Positions 25,067 to 34,429 of a stretch of 64,000 bases of DNA are shown piece after piece; position 1 is the first letter of the stretch; every line of letters starts with the position of its first letter. The stretch is from NCBI GenBank assembly GCA_905199445.1, contig CAJKGK010000002.1, positions 1 through 64,000 on the forward strand, given 5' to 3'. A program made the translations under genes and the position numbers. The stretch comes from an uncultured Lachnospiraceae bacterium (GTDB lineage: Bacteria; Bacillota; Clostridia; Lachnospirales; Lachnospiraceae). A model generated the notes under the pieces. That model did not search any database and had not been told where the DNA came from. It saw only the letters and a list, made by a program, of their open reading frames with translations.

Positions 25067-25885
25067 ATGGACATCCAAAAAATAAATTTAGAAAAGCTTT
25101 ATAATACAAGAGATCTTGGTGGTTTTGTGACAAAGGATGGGAGAAAAATCCGCCCCCATCGTCTGATCCGCAGCGAGGATCTTTACGATGCATCCGAAAA
25201 GGATATTCAGACACTGGTCAATGTGTATGGACTCCGGACTGTCATAGATTTCAGAACAGCCCAGGAGCGGGCACAGCGTCCGGATCCGGAAATCAAAGGC
25301 GTTCAAAATATATGGCACCCTATTTTTGAGGAAAGTCATGCCGGTATTACCCGGGAAAAAGAAGGGGAGAAAGATTTTCTTGAAGGATTTATGCAGGATG
25401 CGCTTTCCGGTCATGTTTCCCCTGAGGATCGGATGAATGATATGTATTTACAGATGGTTTCCAGCGATTATGTACGGGTGCAGTACCGGACATTTATAAG
25501 TTTGCTTCTGGATCAGACCCAGGGGGCCGTTCTTTGGCACTGCAGTGCCGGAAAAGACAGAGTTGGTATGGGAACAAGCCTGATTTTATATGCTCTGGGC
25601 GTTGATATGGAGACGATTTTTGACGATTATCTGATGGTTAATGAATTTACCAGGGATGGTGTGGCTGCCCAGCTCAAAGCTCTGGCCGGCCGGGGGGCGA
25701 CAGCGGCGCAGATGGATGGCTTAAAGGTCCTTTTGACGGTTAAACGCCGGTACATTGAAACGGTGTATGATTATCTGGAAAAACGATACGGGTCTTTGGA
25801 TCAGAGCCTGGAACAGGCCTTTGGTATGACTCCTGAGAAACGGAAAAAGCTGCAGGAGATGTATTTAGATAGCCCGGTACAATAA
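25067..25885 (+). CDS. Tyrosine-protein phosphatase (LipA/IphP-like)
   Basis: The 272-residue protein shows the family start YNTRDLGGFVTKDGRKIRPHRLIRS, DFRTAQERAQRPDP in the middle and the P-loop WHCSAGKDRVGMG, with the catalytic Cys near residue 159. This C-x5-R type removes phosphate from tyrosine or phosphoinositide-like substrates. No signal peptide is visible, so it is probably cytosolic. The ATG at 25067 lies five bases after GAGGTG; a TTG just before it is the less likely start. Two tandem promoters with hairpin elements precede it. Confidence 0.9.
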   Translation: MDIQKINLEKLYNTRDLGGFVTKDGRKIRPHRLIRSEDLYDASEKDIQTLVNVYGLRTVIDFRTAQERAQRPDPEIKGVQNIWHPIFEESHAGITREKEGEKDFLEGFMQDALSGHVSPEDRMNDMYLQMVSSDYVRVQYRTFISLLLDQTQGAVLWHCSAGKDRVGMGTSLILYALGVDMETIFDDYLMVNEFTRDGVAAQLKALAGRGATAAQMDGLKVLLTVKRRYIETVYDYLEKRYGSLDQSLEQAFGMTPEKRKKLQEMYLDSPVQ

Positions 25886-25918
25886 GATTGCGAATCATAG
25901 GTATTTTTGTTGAAATCA

Positions 25919-25946
25919 TTGTATTTTATTGATTTTGTGGTATAAT
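25919..25946 (+). promoter_or_regulatory. Promoter of the nickel/peptide ABC operon
   Basis: TTGTAT (25919-25924), 16 bases, TATAAT (25941-25946) preceded by TGTGG (extended -10). The 235-base leader holds small hairpins, for example ATGGC-ACGAA-GCCAT at about 25958-25972 and GGATGCTGAAGCACC at 25979-25993. An AT-rich hairpin CTTTTGTTTT/AAAACAAAG lies just before the ribosome site. I could not match it to a NiCo or other known riboswitch. Confidence 0.65.
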
Positions 25947-26181
25947 TTATTAAAATGATGGCACGAAGCCATTGGTTTGGATGCTGAAGCACCAGAAATT
26001 TTTAACGGATATAAAAAAGAGTGGCTAAAAAATAAATTAAGACGATGATTTGCTATGAAAGCATACATATTCTCTGAAGAGGATCTGTATGCTTTATTTT
26101 TTGAAGTGGAGATTCGTTGTAGAATGGTGCGTTGGCTACAAAACTTTTGTTTTAAAAAACAAAGAAAGGAAATTATTATTT

Positions 26182-27834
26182 ATGAAAATGAAAAAACATA
26201 TTGCCATACTGTCTGTTGCACTTATGTTCATGGGGATTGTTGCTTGCACGAATACCTCTGAAAATGTGGAATCTGAAAGTTCAGACATGTTTGAAAGCAG
26301 TACAGATGGTTCGATAGCTGAAGATACAGAAGGAAAAAAAGATAGTGTTGTGATTGCCATTGGTTCTGAGCCGGAGACGCTGGATCCGACGAAAGGGTGG
26401 GGGCACGGAAACTCTCCGATTGTACAAAGTACTTTGGTAAGATATACAGCGGATCTGTCTTTTGAAAATGATCTGGCTACAGGATATGAATTGTCTCCGG
26501 ATGGTTTGACATGGACCTTTACGATTCGTGATGATGCGTTTTTCACAGATGGAGAGAAAGTAAACGCATCGGATGTTGCTTTTACGCTTGAAACAGCAAA
26601 GGCTGCCCAGGGGTCGGTTGACCTTACCTATATGGAAAGCGCTGTTGCACAGGATGATACAACGGTTGTAATCACACTTTCAAAGCCGACATCTATTTTC
26701 CTTAACACATTGGCATCTGTTGGTATTGTACCCGAGCATGCCTATAGTGAAGATTACGGCACGCATCCCATCGGATCAGGTCCTTATAAATTTGTGGAAT
26801 GGAAAGCTCAGGAGCAGATCATGTTTACTGCGAATGAAGATTACTATGGTGGTGTACCTTCAATCAAGAATGTAACGGTCGTTTTTATGTCGGAAGATGC
26901 TGCGCTTGCAGCTGTTCAGGCGGGTGAAGTAGATGTCGCATATTCTTCTGCAACACTCGGCACGACAGAAGTCGAAGGTTACCATATCGAAGCGATCACA
27001 TCTGCTGATAATCGTGGATTCATTTTGCCGGTCCTTCCTGATGAAGGGAAGCTGACGAAAAGTGGATTTCCATATGGCAATGATGTTACATGTAATATTG
27101 AAATTCGTCAGGCAATTGCTTATGCAATTGACCGTCAGCAGATTGCAGATATTGCTTTGAACGGTTTTGGGAGACCGGCGTATTCCGAGAATGATGGTAT
27201 GCCATGGAATAATCCTGAAGTTAAGATCGAAACCGATGTCGAATATGCTAAAAAACTTTTGGCGGATGCCGGATGGTCTGATACAGACGGAGATGGAATC
27301 GTGGAAAAAGATAATCTGAAAGCAGAGTTTACATGTATTTATCCGTCTGGAGATTCTGTTCGTCAGGCGGTTGCTATGGCTGCTTCAGAGCAGGTGAAGG
27401 CAATTGGAATTAAGATTAATGTAGAAGGCGTCAGCTGGGAGGAGCTTGCACAGCGTATGTTTTCGGATGCGGTTATGATGGGCTGGGGATCTTCTATTCC
27501 TAACGAAACCTACTATTTATATCGTTCTGAAGGTGCTCTGCTGGATGATTATTACAATCCGGAAGGCTATATGAGTGAAGTGACTGACACCTATCTCAAT
27601 GCGGCAATGGAAGCATTGACTGTAGAGGAAGCTAACGAAAACTGGCAAAAAGTTCAATGGGATGGAACAACTGGTACCGCCATGAAGGGTGAATGCCCTT
27701 GGGTTTGGATTGTCAATTTGGATCATGTCACTTATGTCCGGGACGGCCTTTCCATAGGGGAACAGCCGATTCACGGTCATGGTCATGGTCTGCCGTTGAT
27801 TCAGAATCTGAATGAGTGGTCATGGGCTGAGTAA
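26182..27834 (+). CDS. ABC transporter substrate-binding lipoprotein, nickel/peptide (SBP_bac_5) family
   Basis: The 550-residue protein starts with a lipoprotein signal (MKMKKHIAILSVALMFMGIV then the lipobox Cys in VACTN, near residue 22) followed by an acidic Ser-rich linker. The SBP_bac_5 body shows GSEPETLDPTKGW, LATGYELSPDGLTWTF, NASDVAFTL and IGSGPYKFVEW. Near the C-terminus a HGHGHG stretch suggests metal chelation, so nickel or a metal-chelate is a reasonable ligand, with peptides as the alternative. The start at 26182 is chosen by the signal peptide and AAAGGAAA upstream. It is first in a five-gene operon. Confidence 0.85.
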   Translation: MKMKKHIAILSVALMFMGIVACTNTSENVESESSDMFESSTDGSIAEDTEGKKDSVVIAIGSEPETLDPTKGWGHGNSPIVQSTLVRYTADLSFENDLATGYELSPDGLTWTFTIRDDAFFTDGEKVNASDVAFTLETAKAAQGSVDLTYMESAVAQDDTTVVITLSKPTSIFLNTLASVGIVPEHAYSEDYGTHPIGSGPYKFVEWKAQEQIMFTANEDYYGGVPSIKNVTVVFMSEDAALAAVQAGEVDVAYSSATLGTTEVEGYHIEAITSADNRGFILPVLPDEGKLTKSGFPYGNDVTCNIEIRQAIAYAIDRQQIADIALNGFGRPAYSENDGMPWNNPEVKIETDVEYAKKLLADAGWSDTDGDGIVEKDNLKAEFTCIYPSGDSVRQAVAMAASEQVKAIGIKINVEGVSWEELAQRMFSDAVMMGWGSSIPNETYYLYRSEGALLDDYYNPEGYMSEVTDTYLNAAMEALTVEEANENWQKVQWDGTTGTAMKGECPWVWIVNLDHVTYVRDGLSIGEQPIHGHGHGLPLIQNLNEWSWAE

Positions 27835-27852
27835 CTTTGCTGTGAAAAATGG

Positions 27853-27882
27853 GCCTGCCGCATCTTACCGGATGTGGCAGGC
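27853..27882 (+). terminator. Intercistronic hairpin after the substrate-binding gene
   Basis: GCCTGCCGCATC and GATGTGGCAGGC form a 12-bp stem (one G-T pair) with a six-base loop and only TATTCTT after it. Such a hairpin may attenuate transcription and protect the upstream mRNA, giving more binding protein than permease. Confidence 0.65.
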
Positions 27883-27961
27883 TATTCTTAATAAACAGAT
27901 CTGGCGTTTTTATGAGAAAATGGGTTATTATTTTTTGAAGGCCGATAGAAATGAGGCGTAT

Positions 27962-28957
27962 ATGAAAGGCATATTTAAACGGCTTGTCCGTATCTTTTTT
28001 ACATATAGTATAAAAATTATATCATTACTGCTTGCTGTAAGTATGATTTCCTTTATTCTTATCAGTGCATCACCGGTGGATCCTGTTCGGCAGTATATTT
28101 TAGGAATTGGAACTGCCATATCGCCGGAACAGCGTGCGGAAATTGAAGATTACTGGGGGGTCAATGAACCTCCGGCAGAACGATATTGTACATGGCTGTC
28201 TGAACTGCTGCATGGTAATCTTGGAGAATCTGCGATTTATCGCAGACCAGTTGCGGATATTATTGGCGAACGGTTTGTAAATTCACTTGCACTAATGTTT
28301 TCTGCATGGATACTGGCCGGTATGATCGGCTTTGTCTCAGGCTGTGTGATGGGCATGTATCACAATAGACTGCCAGATAAAATATTGAAAAAAATATGCT
28401 ATATTCTTAGTTCTGTTCCTACGTTTTGGCTGGGATTGGTATTTCTGCTTGTTTTTGCTGTGTGGCTTAAATGGTTTCCTATAGGGTTTTCGTCTCCTGT
28501 GGGGGTTCTTAATAAAGATGTAACGATATGGCAAAAAATATATCATTTGATTCTTCCGGCGTTTACATTAAGCTTGATGTCTTTTTCAAATATTGCACTT
28601 CATACAAGACAAAAGTTGATCGATGTTTTAAATAGTGAATATGTTTTATTTGCAAAAGCCAGAGGTGAAAGCAAATGGACAATTCTGCGCCGCCATGGCT
28701 TGCGTAATGTGTTACTTCCTGCATTGACATTACAATTTGCATCGTTTGCGGAATTGTTTGGTGGTTCGGTTATGGCTGAGAATGTGTTTAGTTATCCGGG
28801 GCTTGGGAGTGCGGTTTCCGCAGCTGGTTTGCAGGGCGATGTTCCGTTGCTTCTCGGCGTAACATTATTCTCCGCACTGTTTGTCTGTACAGGAAATATG
28901 ATTGCCAATTTGCTCTATGGCGTCATTGATCCACAGATTCGGGAGGGCGTACGGTGA
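27962..28957 (+). CDS. ABC transporter permease, NikB/DppB-like
   Basis: The 331-residue protein has an N-terminal helix, an extracellular loop and then the BPD_transp_1 core. The early SASPVDPVRQYILG resembles the DppB/NikB loop after helix 1. The EAA-type coupling motif is seen in VLFAKARGESKWTILRRHGLRNVLLPALT. The ATG at 27962 follows GAGG and starts the hydrophobic segment; upstream in-frame sequence overlaps the hairpin region and is not expected to be coding. Its stop overlaps the next gene by four bases. Confidence 0.88.
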   Translation: MKGIFKRLVRIFFTYSIKIISLLLAVSMISFILISASPVDPVRQYILGIGTAISPEQRAEIEDYWGVNEPPAERYCTWLSELLHGNLGESAIYRRPVADIIGERFVNSLALMFSAWILAGMIGFVSGCVMGMYHNRLPDKILKKICYILSSVPTFWLGLVFLLVFAVWLKWFPIGFSSPVGVLNKDVTIWQKIYHLILPAFTLSLMSFSNIALHTRQKLIDVLNSEYVLFAKARGESKWTILRRHGLRNVLLPALTLQFASFAELFGGSVMAENVFSYPGLGSAVSAAGLQGDVPLLLGVTLFSALFVCTGNMIANLLYGVIDPQIREGVR

Positions 28958-29778
28958 AACGGTTAAACCATAGAACAAAAGCGGTTATTTTATCTGCAGT
29001 AATGGCAGTTTTATTTATTGTTATTTATATTAGTGGCATTTTAATTCCAGAAGATGCCATAACTGGCAGTTTTATAAATGCAAAGTGCGCACCCTGTCCG
29101 GAACATTTATTTGGAACTGATGCGTTAGGCCGAGATTTATTTTTACGTACATTGAAAGGCCTGTCTGTAAGTATTACGGTTGGTCTGGTGGCATCCATAA
29201 TTAGTGCTGTTATTGCGGTATTGGTCGGTATTGCGGCTGCAACGGGCTCTAAATATGTAGATGCGCTTATTAATTGGATCATTGATCTTGTGATGGGCGT
29301 TCCTCATACAATATTAATTATTTTAATTTCATTTGCATTGGGACGCGGGTTAAAAGGATTGCTGGCAGGCATTGCAGCTACACATTGGTGCAGTCTGGCA
29401 CGTTTAATCAGAGGAGAGGTTCTGCAGCTTCGATCACAGCAGTATGTGGCAGTGTCACGAAAACTGGGAAAATCAAGAGGATGGATTTTGATCAATCATT
29501 TATTGCCCCATTTGATTCCTCAGTTTTTTGTAGGCCTGGTTTTGATGTTCCCACATGCAATTCTGCATGAAGCTTCGATCTCTTTTTTGGGATATGGGCT
29601 GCCGCCTGAGCAATCGGCAATTGGCATTATTTTGTCTGAAAGTATGCGTTATTTGTCAACGGGAATGTGGTGGACTGCTGTATTGCCGGGGCTCACGCTT
29701 GTGTTCATTGTATTGCTTGTAGATAAGTTGGGTGATTACCTGCGTATGGTGCTTGATCCTTATAGTGCACAGGAGTAA
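28954..29778 (+). CDS. ABC transporter permease, NikC/DppC-like
   Basis: The 274-residue protein has six hydrophobic segments. It contains the DppC-type CPEHLFGTDALGRDLFLRTL after helix 1 and the EAA loop YVAVSRKLGKSRGWILINHLLPHL, followed by HEASISFLGYGLPP, a typical NikC/OppC stretch. It pairs with the preceding permease to form the membrane channel. The GTG start lies in the overlap GTGA with the previous stop, which implies translational coupling. Confidence 0.9.
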   Translation: MKRLNHRTKAVILSAVMAVLFIVIYISGILIPEDAITGSFINAKCAPCPEHLFGTDALGRDLFLRTLKGLSVSITVGLVASIISAVIAVLVGIAAATGSKYVDALINWIIDLVMGVPHTILIILISFALGRGLKGLLAGIAATHWCSLARLIRGEVLQLRSQQYVAVSRKLGKSRGWILINHLLPHLIPQFFVGLVLMFPHAILHEASISFLGYGLPPEQSAIGIILSESMRYLSTGMWWTAVLPGLTLVFIVLLVDKLGDYLRMVLDPYSAQE

Positions 29779-29788
29779 GGAGAGAATA

Positions 29789-30724
29789 ATGAAACATAAA
29801 AAAGAAACTTTGCTGGAAATACATAATTTATCAATCTCTTTCCGCATGTATGCGCAGGGCTTGGAACAAAAGGAACTTAAGGTTATTTCTGATTTGGATT
29901 TAACGGTATATCCCGGTGAAATCATTGCAATTGCAGGGTCTTCCGGATCTGGAAAAAGTCTGTTAGCATCTGCGATCCTGGGGATCCTTCCGGATAATGC
30001 GACCGTACAGGGTCATTTATATTACAAGGGAGAGGCGCTTACGTCTGAGCGACAGAAGCAATTTCGGGGAACAGAGATTGCTTTGGTTCCCCAGTCTGTT
30101 GCCTATCTTGATCCTTTAATGAAGGTGGGGGCACAGGCTGATGGCCATTATAGGCCAAAGCTGACAGAAAAAAGAAAACAGTTGTTTGAACGTTTGCACC
30201 TTCCCGCACAAACACAACAGCTTTATCCATTTCAGCTATCCGGTGGTATGGCACGGCGTGTTCTGGTATCTACTGCTTTAATCACAAATGCACAGCTCAT
30301 TATTGCAGATGAACCTACACCGGGAATGAGCCTTGACCAGGCAATTGAAGCTTTGCGGCTATTTCGGGAAATGGCAGATGCAGGAAGCGCAGTGGTACTT
30401 ATTACACATGACATTGATCTGGCGTTTGAATTTGCAGATCGTGTGGCTGTTTTTTATGCGGGAACCACAGTTGAAACGGCGCCGGCTTCTGATTTTAAAA
30501 TAGGATCCGATGCTTTGAGGCATCCGTATTCTAAAGCTTTATGGAAAGCTTTACCCCAAAATGGATTTGAACCAATTCCCGGTTTTCAGCCGTATGCCGG
30601 AAATTTGCCGACAGGCTGTTTGTTTGCGCCTCGTTGTCCTTATAAAACCAGACAATGTGAAGAACAGATTCCGCCTGTATTTAAAGTCAGAGATGGAGAG
30701 GTGAGGTGTTTTCATGGCACTTGA
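29789..30724 (+). CDS. ABC transporter ATP-binding protein, NikD/DppD-like
   Basis: The 311-residue ATPase shows Walker A GSSGSGKS, Q-loop LVPQSVAYLDP, signature LSGGMARR, Walker B LIIADEPT and the H-loop Asp-His region LITHDID. The C-terminal oligopeptide/nickel extension (PTGCLFAPRCPYKTRQCEEQIPP) carries three cysteines, which in DppD-type proteins can hold an iron-sulfur cluster. AAGGAGAG precedes the ATG at 29789. It overlaps the last gene of the operon by eleven bases. Confidence 0.92.
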   Translation: MKHKKETLLEIHNLSISFRMYAQGLEQKELKVISDLDLTVYPGEIIAIAGSSGSGKSLLASAILGILPDNATVQGHLYYKGEALTSERQKQFRGTEIALVPQSVAYLDPLMKVGAQADGHYRPKLTEKRKQLFERLHLPAQTQQLYPFQLSGGMARRVLVSTALITNAQLIIADEPTPGMSLDQAIEALRLFREMADAGSAVVLITHDIDLAFEFADRVAVFYAGTTVETAPASDFKIGSDALRHPYSKALWKALPQNGFEPIPGFQPYAGNLPTGCLFAPRCPYKTRQCEEQIPPVFKVRDGEVRCFHGT

Positions 30725-31316
30725 AGCAAAAAATATTTATTTTCGATATAATCGTAAACAGTCGTGGATATTAGAAAATCGCAGTATAAGTGTTGAAAAG
30801 GAGGAACATTTAGCAATTTTTGCCCCCAGTGGCTATGGGAAAACGACATTGGCGATGCTTTTGGCAGGATATTTGAAGCCTGTTAAGGGGCAGATATTGC
30901 TGGATGGAAAACCGCTCCCCCAAAAAGGCGTATGCCCAGTACAGCTGATTTACCAGCATCCGGAAAGGGCAATTAACCCTCGGTGGAGATTAAAGCGTGT
31001 TCTTCAGGAAAGTGGAGAACTTAGAGCAGATGTGCTGGAGGCCTTTGGCATTGAGCAGGCATGGCTTGAGCGTTTTCCGCGGGAACTGTCAGGGGGTGAA
31101 CTGCAAAGATTTTGTGTGGCAAGAGCATTGATGAGTGGTGCCGATTACCTTATTTGTGATGAGATCAGTACCATGCTGGATGTTGTTACACAAGCTCAAA
31201 TCTGGAATGTTGTTTTGCAGGAAGCGCAAAAAAGAAAGATGGGTATTATTTCCATCACACATAATAAGTATCTTGCCGAGAGGATTGCTGAAAGAACGAT
31301 TGATTTGTCTGTGTAG
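30714..31316 (+). CDS. ABC transporter ATP-binding protein, NikE/DppF-like (short)
   Basis: The 200-residue ATPase has Walker A APSGYGKTT, signature LSGGELQRF, Walker B YLICDEIS and H-loop SITHNK. In the D-loop region it reads STMLDVVTQAQ. It is shorter than usual NikE/DppF (about 260) because it lacks the C-terminal extension, as in other short NikE-type subunits. It would form the heterodimeric motor with the previous gene product. A sigma-A promoter for the metG leader follows the stop after 42 bases; no clear terminator lies between. Confidence 0.9.
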   Translation: MALEAKNIYFRYNRKQSWILENRSISVEKEEHLAIFAPSGYGKTTLAMLLAGYLKPVKGQILLDGKPLPQKGVCPVQLIYQHPERAINPRWRLKRVLQESGELRADVLEAFGIEQAWLERFPRELSGGELQRFCVARALMSGADYLICDEISTMLDVVTQAQIWNVVLQEAQKRKMGIISITHNKYLAERIAERTIDLSV

Positions 31317-31358
31317 AACGATTTCATTTCGTGTTGGTGTTTTTCTTTTCTAATCCCC

Positions 31359-31387
31359 TTGACAAACCCTGTTAAAACGATTATTCT
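31359..31387 (+). promoter_or_regulatory. metG T-box promoter
   Basis: TTGACA (31359-31364) and TATTCT (31382-31387), spacing 17. Confidence 0.75.
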
Positions 31388-31429
31388 AAATTTATTATTA
31401 GTTATATACATCAGCATATGTCTGATGAA

Positions 31430-31745
31430 GAAAAAGGCGATGAAGAGGAGAGTAGACGCCGGACCTGTCAAAGAGAGCTTCAGTTGGTGAGAAGAAGTAC
31501 AGACGAAGTCGTTGAAGATGGCCTCGGAGCCGCGCACCGACCATGCTTTGGCATATAGACTGCGATGGGAGCGCCCGTTACAGCGCATGAGTATAAGGTA
31601 TGGACTGAACCGATGATTCGATGTTTGAAGCGGTTTGGAAAATAGACGTACTTACAGAGGTTCGCATTGTAAGATGCGGACGAAAAAAGGTGGTAACACG
31701 TAAGCATTGCTTCCGTCCTTGGGATACAGGGATGGAAGTTTTTTT
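31430..31745 (+). promoter_or_regulatory. T-box leader (methionine) upstream of metG
   Basis: The leader has the stem I start GATGAAGAGGAGAGTAG (about 31439-31455) and a stem I bulge region AGTTGGTGAGAAG. A candidate ATG specifier lies at 31518-31520. The conserved T-box reads GGTGGTAACACG at 31689-31700. A terminator hairpin (31710-31738, CTTCCGTCC/GGATGGAAG) with a T run at 31739-31745 follows. Uncharged tRNA-Met would bind, form the antiterminator and allow metG transcription. The stem I boundary is approximate. Confidence 0.88.
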
Positions 31746-31761
31746 ATTTAGGAGGGAAAAC

Positions 31762-33732
31762 ATGTCTAAAAAGCCATATTACATTACAACAGCCATTGCC
31801 TATACATCAGGCAAGCCCCATATTGGAAATACTTACGAAGCTGTGCTGGCTGACAGTATTGCCCGTTTTAAAAGACAGCAGGGCTATGATGTTCGTTTCC
31901 AGACCGGAACCGATGAACATGGACAAAAAATTGAAATTAAGGCATCTGAGGCCGGAATTACACCAAAAGAATTTGTGGACAATGTTGCCGGAGAGATTAA
32001 AAATATCTGGGATTTAATGAATACATCCTATGATAAATTTATCCGTACCACAGATGAAGACCATGAACGTCAGGTACAGAAAATTTTTAAAAAGCTTTAT
32101 GATCAGGGAGATATCTACAAAGGCTACTACGAAGGCAAATATTGTACGCCGTGTGAATCCTTTTTTACAGAAAGCCAGCTGGTGGACGGCAAGTGTCCGG
32201 ACTGCGGCCGTGAGGTTGTCAATGCAAAGGAAGAAGCTTATTTCTTTAAGTTAAGCAAGTATTCAGATCGTTTGATCCAGTACATTAATGAGCATCCGGA
32301 GTTTATTCAGCCAGAATCCCGCAAAAACGAGATGATGAATAATTTCCTGCTTCCTGGACTTCAGGATTTGTGTGTATCCCGTACAAGCTTTTCCTGGGGA
32401 ATCCCTGTGGATTTTGATCCAAAGCATGTCGTTTATGTGTGGATCGATGCCCTCAGCAATTACATTACCGGTCTGGGCTATGATCTGGACGGCAACAGTG
32501 ATCCTATGTTTGATAAATACTGGCCGGCAGATCTCCATCTGATTGGGAAGGACATTATCCGTTTCCATACCATTTACTGGCCAATTATGCTGATGGCTTT
32601 AGATCTTCCGCTGCCAAAACAGGTTTTCGGCCATCCGTGGCTGCTTGTCGGTGAAGGCAAGATGAGTAAATCCAAAGGCAATGTGATTTACGCCGACGAT
32701 CTGGTGAACTTTTTTGGTGTGGATGCTGTACGTTACTTTGTGCTTCATGAAATGCCTTTTGACAATGACGGCTCAATTACATGGGAACTGATGGTTGAAC
32801 GTATGAATTCAGATCTGGCCAACATTTTAGGAAATCTTGTGAACCGTACGATTTCTATGAACAATAAATACTTTGGCGGCGTGATTTCCAATCCGCAGGT
32901 TGATGAACCGGTAGATGAAGAATTAAAGGCATTGGCACTCGATACGCCTAAACGTGTGGCTGCTAAAATGGATAAGCTGCGTGTGGCTGATGCCATCACC
33001 GAGGTCTTTACACTGCTGCGGCGCTGCAATAAATATATCGATGAGACAGAACCATGGGTATTGGCCAAAGATGAGGCTAAACATGACCGTCTGGCGACAG
33101 TGCTTTATAACCTTATGGAGGGGATCCGTATTGCAGCTATTTGTCTGGAAGCCTTTCTGCCGGATACAAGCAAAAAGATTCTGGATCAGTTAAATACTCA
33201 GGAAAGAAGCTTTGAAAAACTGGATACCTTCGGGATTTTGGAAAAAGGCGGTAAGGTTGTGGAAAAAACAGAGATTCTATTTGCCCGTCTGGACATGAAA
33301 GAAGTGATGGAAAAGGTAGAAACACTTAAAGCACAGCAGGAAGCTCAAAATTCCCAATCCAAGGAAGATGAAGCAGATGAAGAAATCATTGACCTTGAAG
33401 CAAAACCGGAGATTACCTATGATGATTTCAGTAAGCTTCAGTTTCAGGTCGGTGAAATTATTGCCTGCGAGGAAGTTAAAAAATCCAAAAAACTTCTTTG
33501 CTCTCAGGTAAAAATCGGCAGCCAGGTTAAACAGATTGTTTCCGGAATTAAGGGCCACTATACACCGGATCAGATGGTCGGCAAAAAGGTCATGGTTGTG
33601 GTGAACTTAAAACCGGCAAAACTGGCAGGTATTTTGTCCGAAGGTATGCTTTTATGTGCAGAGGATGCCCAGGGTAACTTATCCTTAATGGTCCCTGAAA
33701 AAGAAATGCCGTCCGGCGCCGAAATCTGCTGA
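31762..33732 (+). CDS. metG: Methionyl-tRNA synthetase
   Basis: The 656-residue enzyme charges tRNA-Met (initiator and elongator). It shows the HIGH-type motif SGKPHIGNTYEAV, a Cys-knuckle insertion (CTPCESF and KCPDCGR), ISRTSFSWGIPV-like text at SRTSFSWGIPVD and the KMSKS loop GKMSKSKGNV near residue 300. A C-terminal EMAP/Trbp111 tRNA-binding domain (about 550-656: LQFQVGEIIACEEVKKSKKLL onward) makes it the dimeric type. AGGAGGG precedes the ATG at 31762; the upstream open frame is T-box leader. Control is by tRNA charging. Confidence 0.96.
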   Translation: MSKKPYYITTAIAYTSGKPHIGNTYEAVLADSIARFKRQQGYDVRFQTGTDEHGQKIEIKASEAGITPKEFVDNVAGEIKNIWDLMNTSYDKFIRTTDEDHERQVQKIFKKLYDQGDIYKGYYEGKYCTPCESFFTESQLVDGKCPDCGREVVNAKEEAYFFKLSKYSDRLIQYINEHPEFIQPESRKNEMMNNFLLPGLQDLCVSRTSFSWGIPVDFDPKHVVYVWIDALSNYITGLGYDLDGNSDPMFDKYWPADLHLIGKDIIRFHTIYWPIMLMALDLPLPKQVFGHPWLLVGEGKMSKSKGNVIYADDLVNFFGVDAVRYFVLHEMPFDNDGSITWELMVERMNSDLANILGNLVNRTISMNNKYFGGVISNPQVDEPVDEELKALALDTPKRVAAKMDKLRVADAITEVFTLLRRCNKYIDETEPWVLAKDEAKHDRLATVLYNLMEGIRIAAICLEAFLPDTSKKILDQLNTQERSFEKLDTFGILEKGGKVVEKTEILFARLDMKEVMEKVETLKAQQEAQNSQSKEDEADEEIIDLEAKPEITYDDFSKLQFQVGEIIACEEVKKSKKLLCSQVKIGSQVKQIVSGIKGHYTPDQMVGKKVMVVVNLKPAKLAGILSEGMLLCAEDAQGNLSLMVPEKEMPSGAEIC

Positions 33733-33786
33733 TGCCGATAGAATAAAACGGCATTGTCAGGGAATAAGTGGAGAGTAAAAATACCA

Positions 33787-34419
33787 ATGGAACAATTAGG
33801 TTTTATCATTGAAATTATCGGAACTGTTGCCTTTGCTTCTTCCGGAGCCTTGATCGGCATCCGGAAGAACATGGATATTTTCGGAATTAATGTTCTTGGG
33901 ATTACAACAGCACTGGGGGGTGGTCTGATCAGGGATCTGGTTCTTGGAATTAATCCCCCCAATATGTTCAGAAACAGCGTTTATGTGATTGCTGCAGTAC
34001 TCACTTCGTGTGTGCTGTTTCTGATTGTACGTCTGAAGCAGGAGCTCTTAGGCAGCCGGTTTATGGAGCTGTACGAGCGTTTGATGAATGTTATGGATGC
34101 CATTGGGCTGGGTGCTTTTACCGTTATCGGAATTAATACGGCCTTAAAGGTTGGGTATGAAAGCACATTTCTGCTATTATTTGTAGGCCTGATTACAGGT
34201 ATTGGCGGTGGAATGCTCAGAGATATTATGGCCGGTACAACACCGTTTGTTTTTGTCAAGCATGTTTATGCCTGTGCTTCTATTGCCGGGGCTGTGGTCT
34301 GTCTGGCTCTGCGTACGGTCTGGACCATGTCTATGGCTATGATTGCGGGAGCTGTTGTTGTGATTATTATCCGTATTCTGGCCACACGCTACCGCTGGAA
34401 TCTGCCAAAAGTGCAGTGA
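33787..34419 (+). CDS. TRIC-type/UPF0126 membrane protein
   Basis: The 210-residue protein has about seven membrane helices built as two repeats of the UPF0126 unit. The first repeat reads GTVAFASSGALIGIRKNMDIFG...GITTALGGGLIRDLVLG; the second reads GLGAFTVIGI...GLITGIGGGMLRDIMAG. The paired GGG-x-x-RD motifs line the pore in the bacterial TRIC cation-channel family. Physiological ion and role in bacteria are not established; glycine uptake has also been proposed for relatives. GTGGAGAG is upstream of the ATG at 33787. The pyridoxal kinase gene follows after ten bases, probably co-transcribed. Confidence 0.88.
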   Translation: MEQLGFIIEIIGTVAFASSGALIGIRKNMDIFGINVLGITTALGGGLIRDLVLGINPPNMFRNSVYVIAAVLTSCVLFLIVRLKQELLGSRFMELYERLMNVMDAIGLGAFTVIGINTALKVGYESTFLLLFVGLITGIGGGMLRDIMAGTTPFVFVKHVYACASIAGAVVCLALRTVWTMSMAMIAGAVVVIIIRILATRYRWNLPKVQ

Positions 34420-34429
34420 GGAGGAAATC

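Noticed and set aside
25886..26181. NiCo riboswitch before the ABC operon
   Set aside because: Small hairpins are present, but the conserved four-way junction sequence of the NiCo class could not be seen.
26089..26181. Longer N-terminus of the ABC binding protein from 26089
   Set aside because: It would put 31 residues before a clear lipoprotein signal peptide, and the ribosome site is at the later start.
31621..31761. N-terminal extension of metG from 31621
   Set aside because: This stretch is the T-box antiterminator and terminator region. The aminoacyl-synthetase domain starts at 31762.
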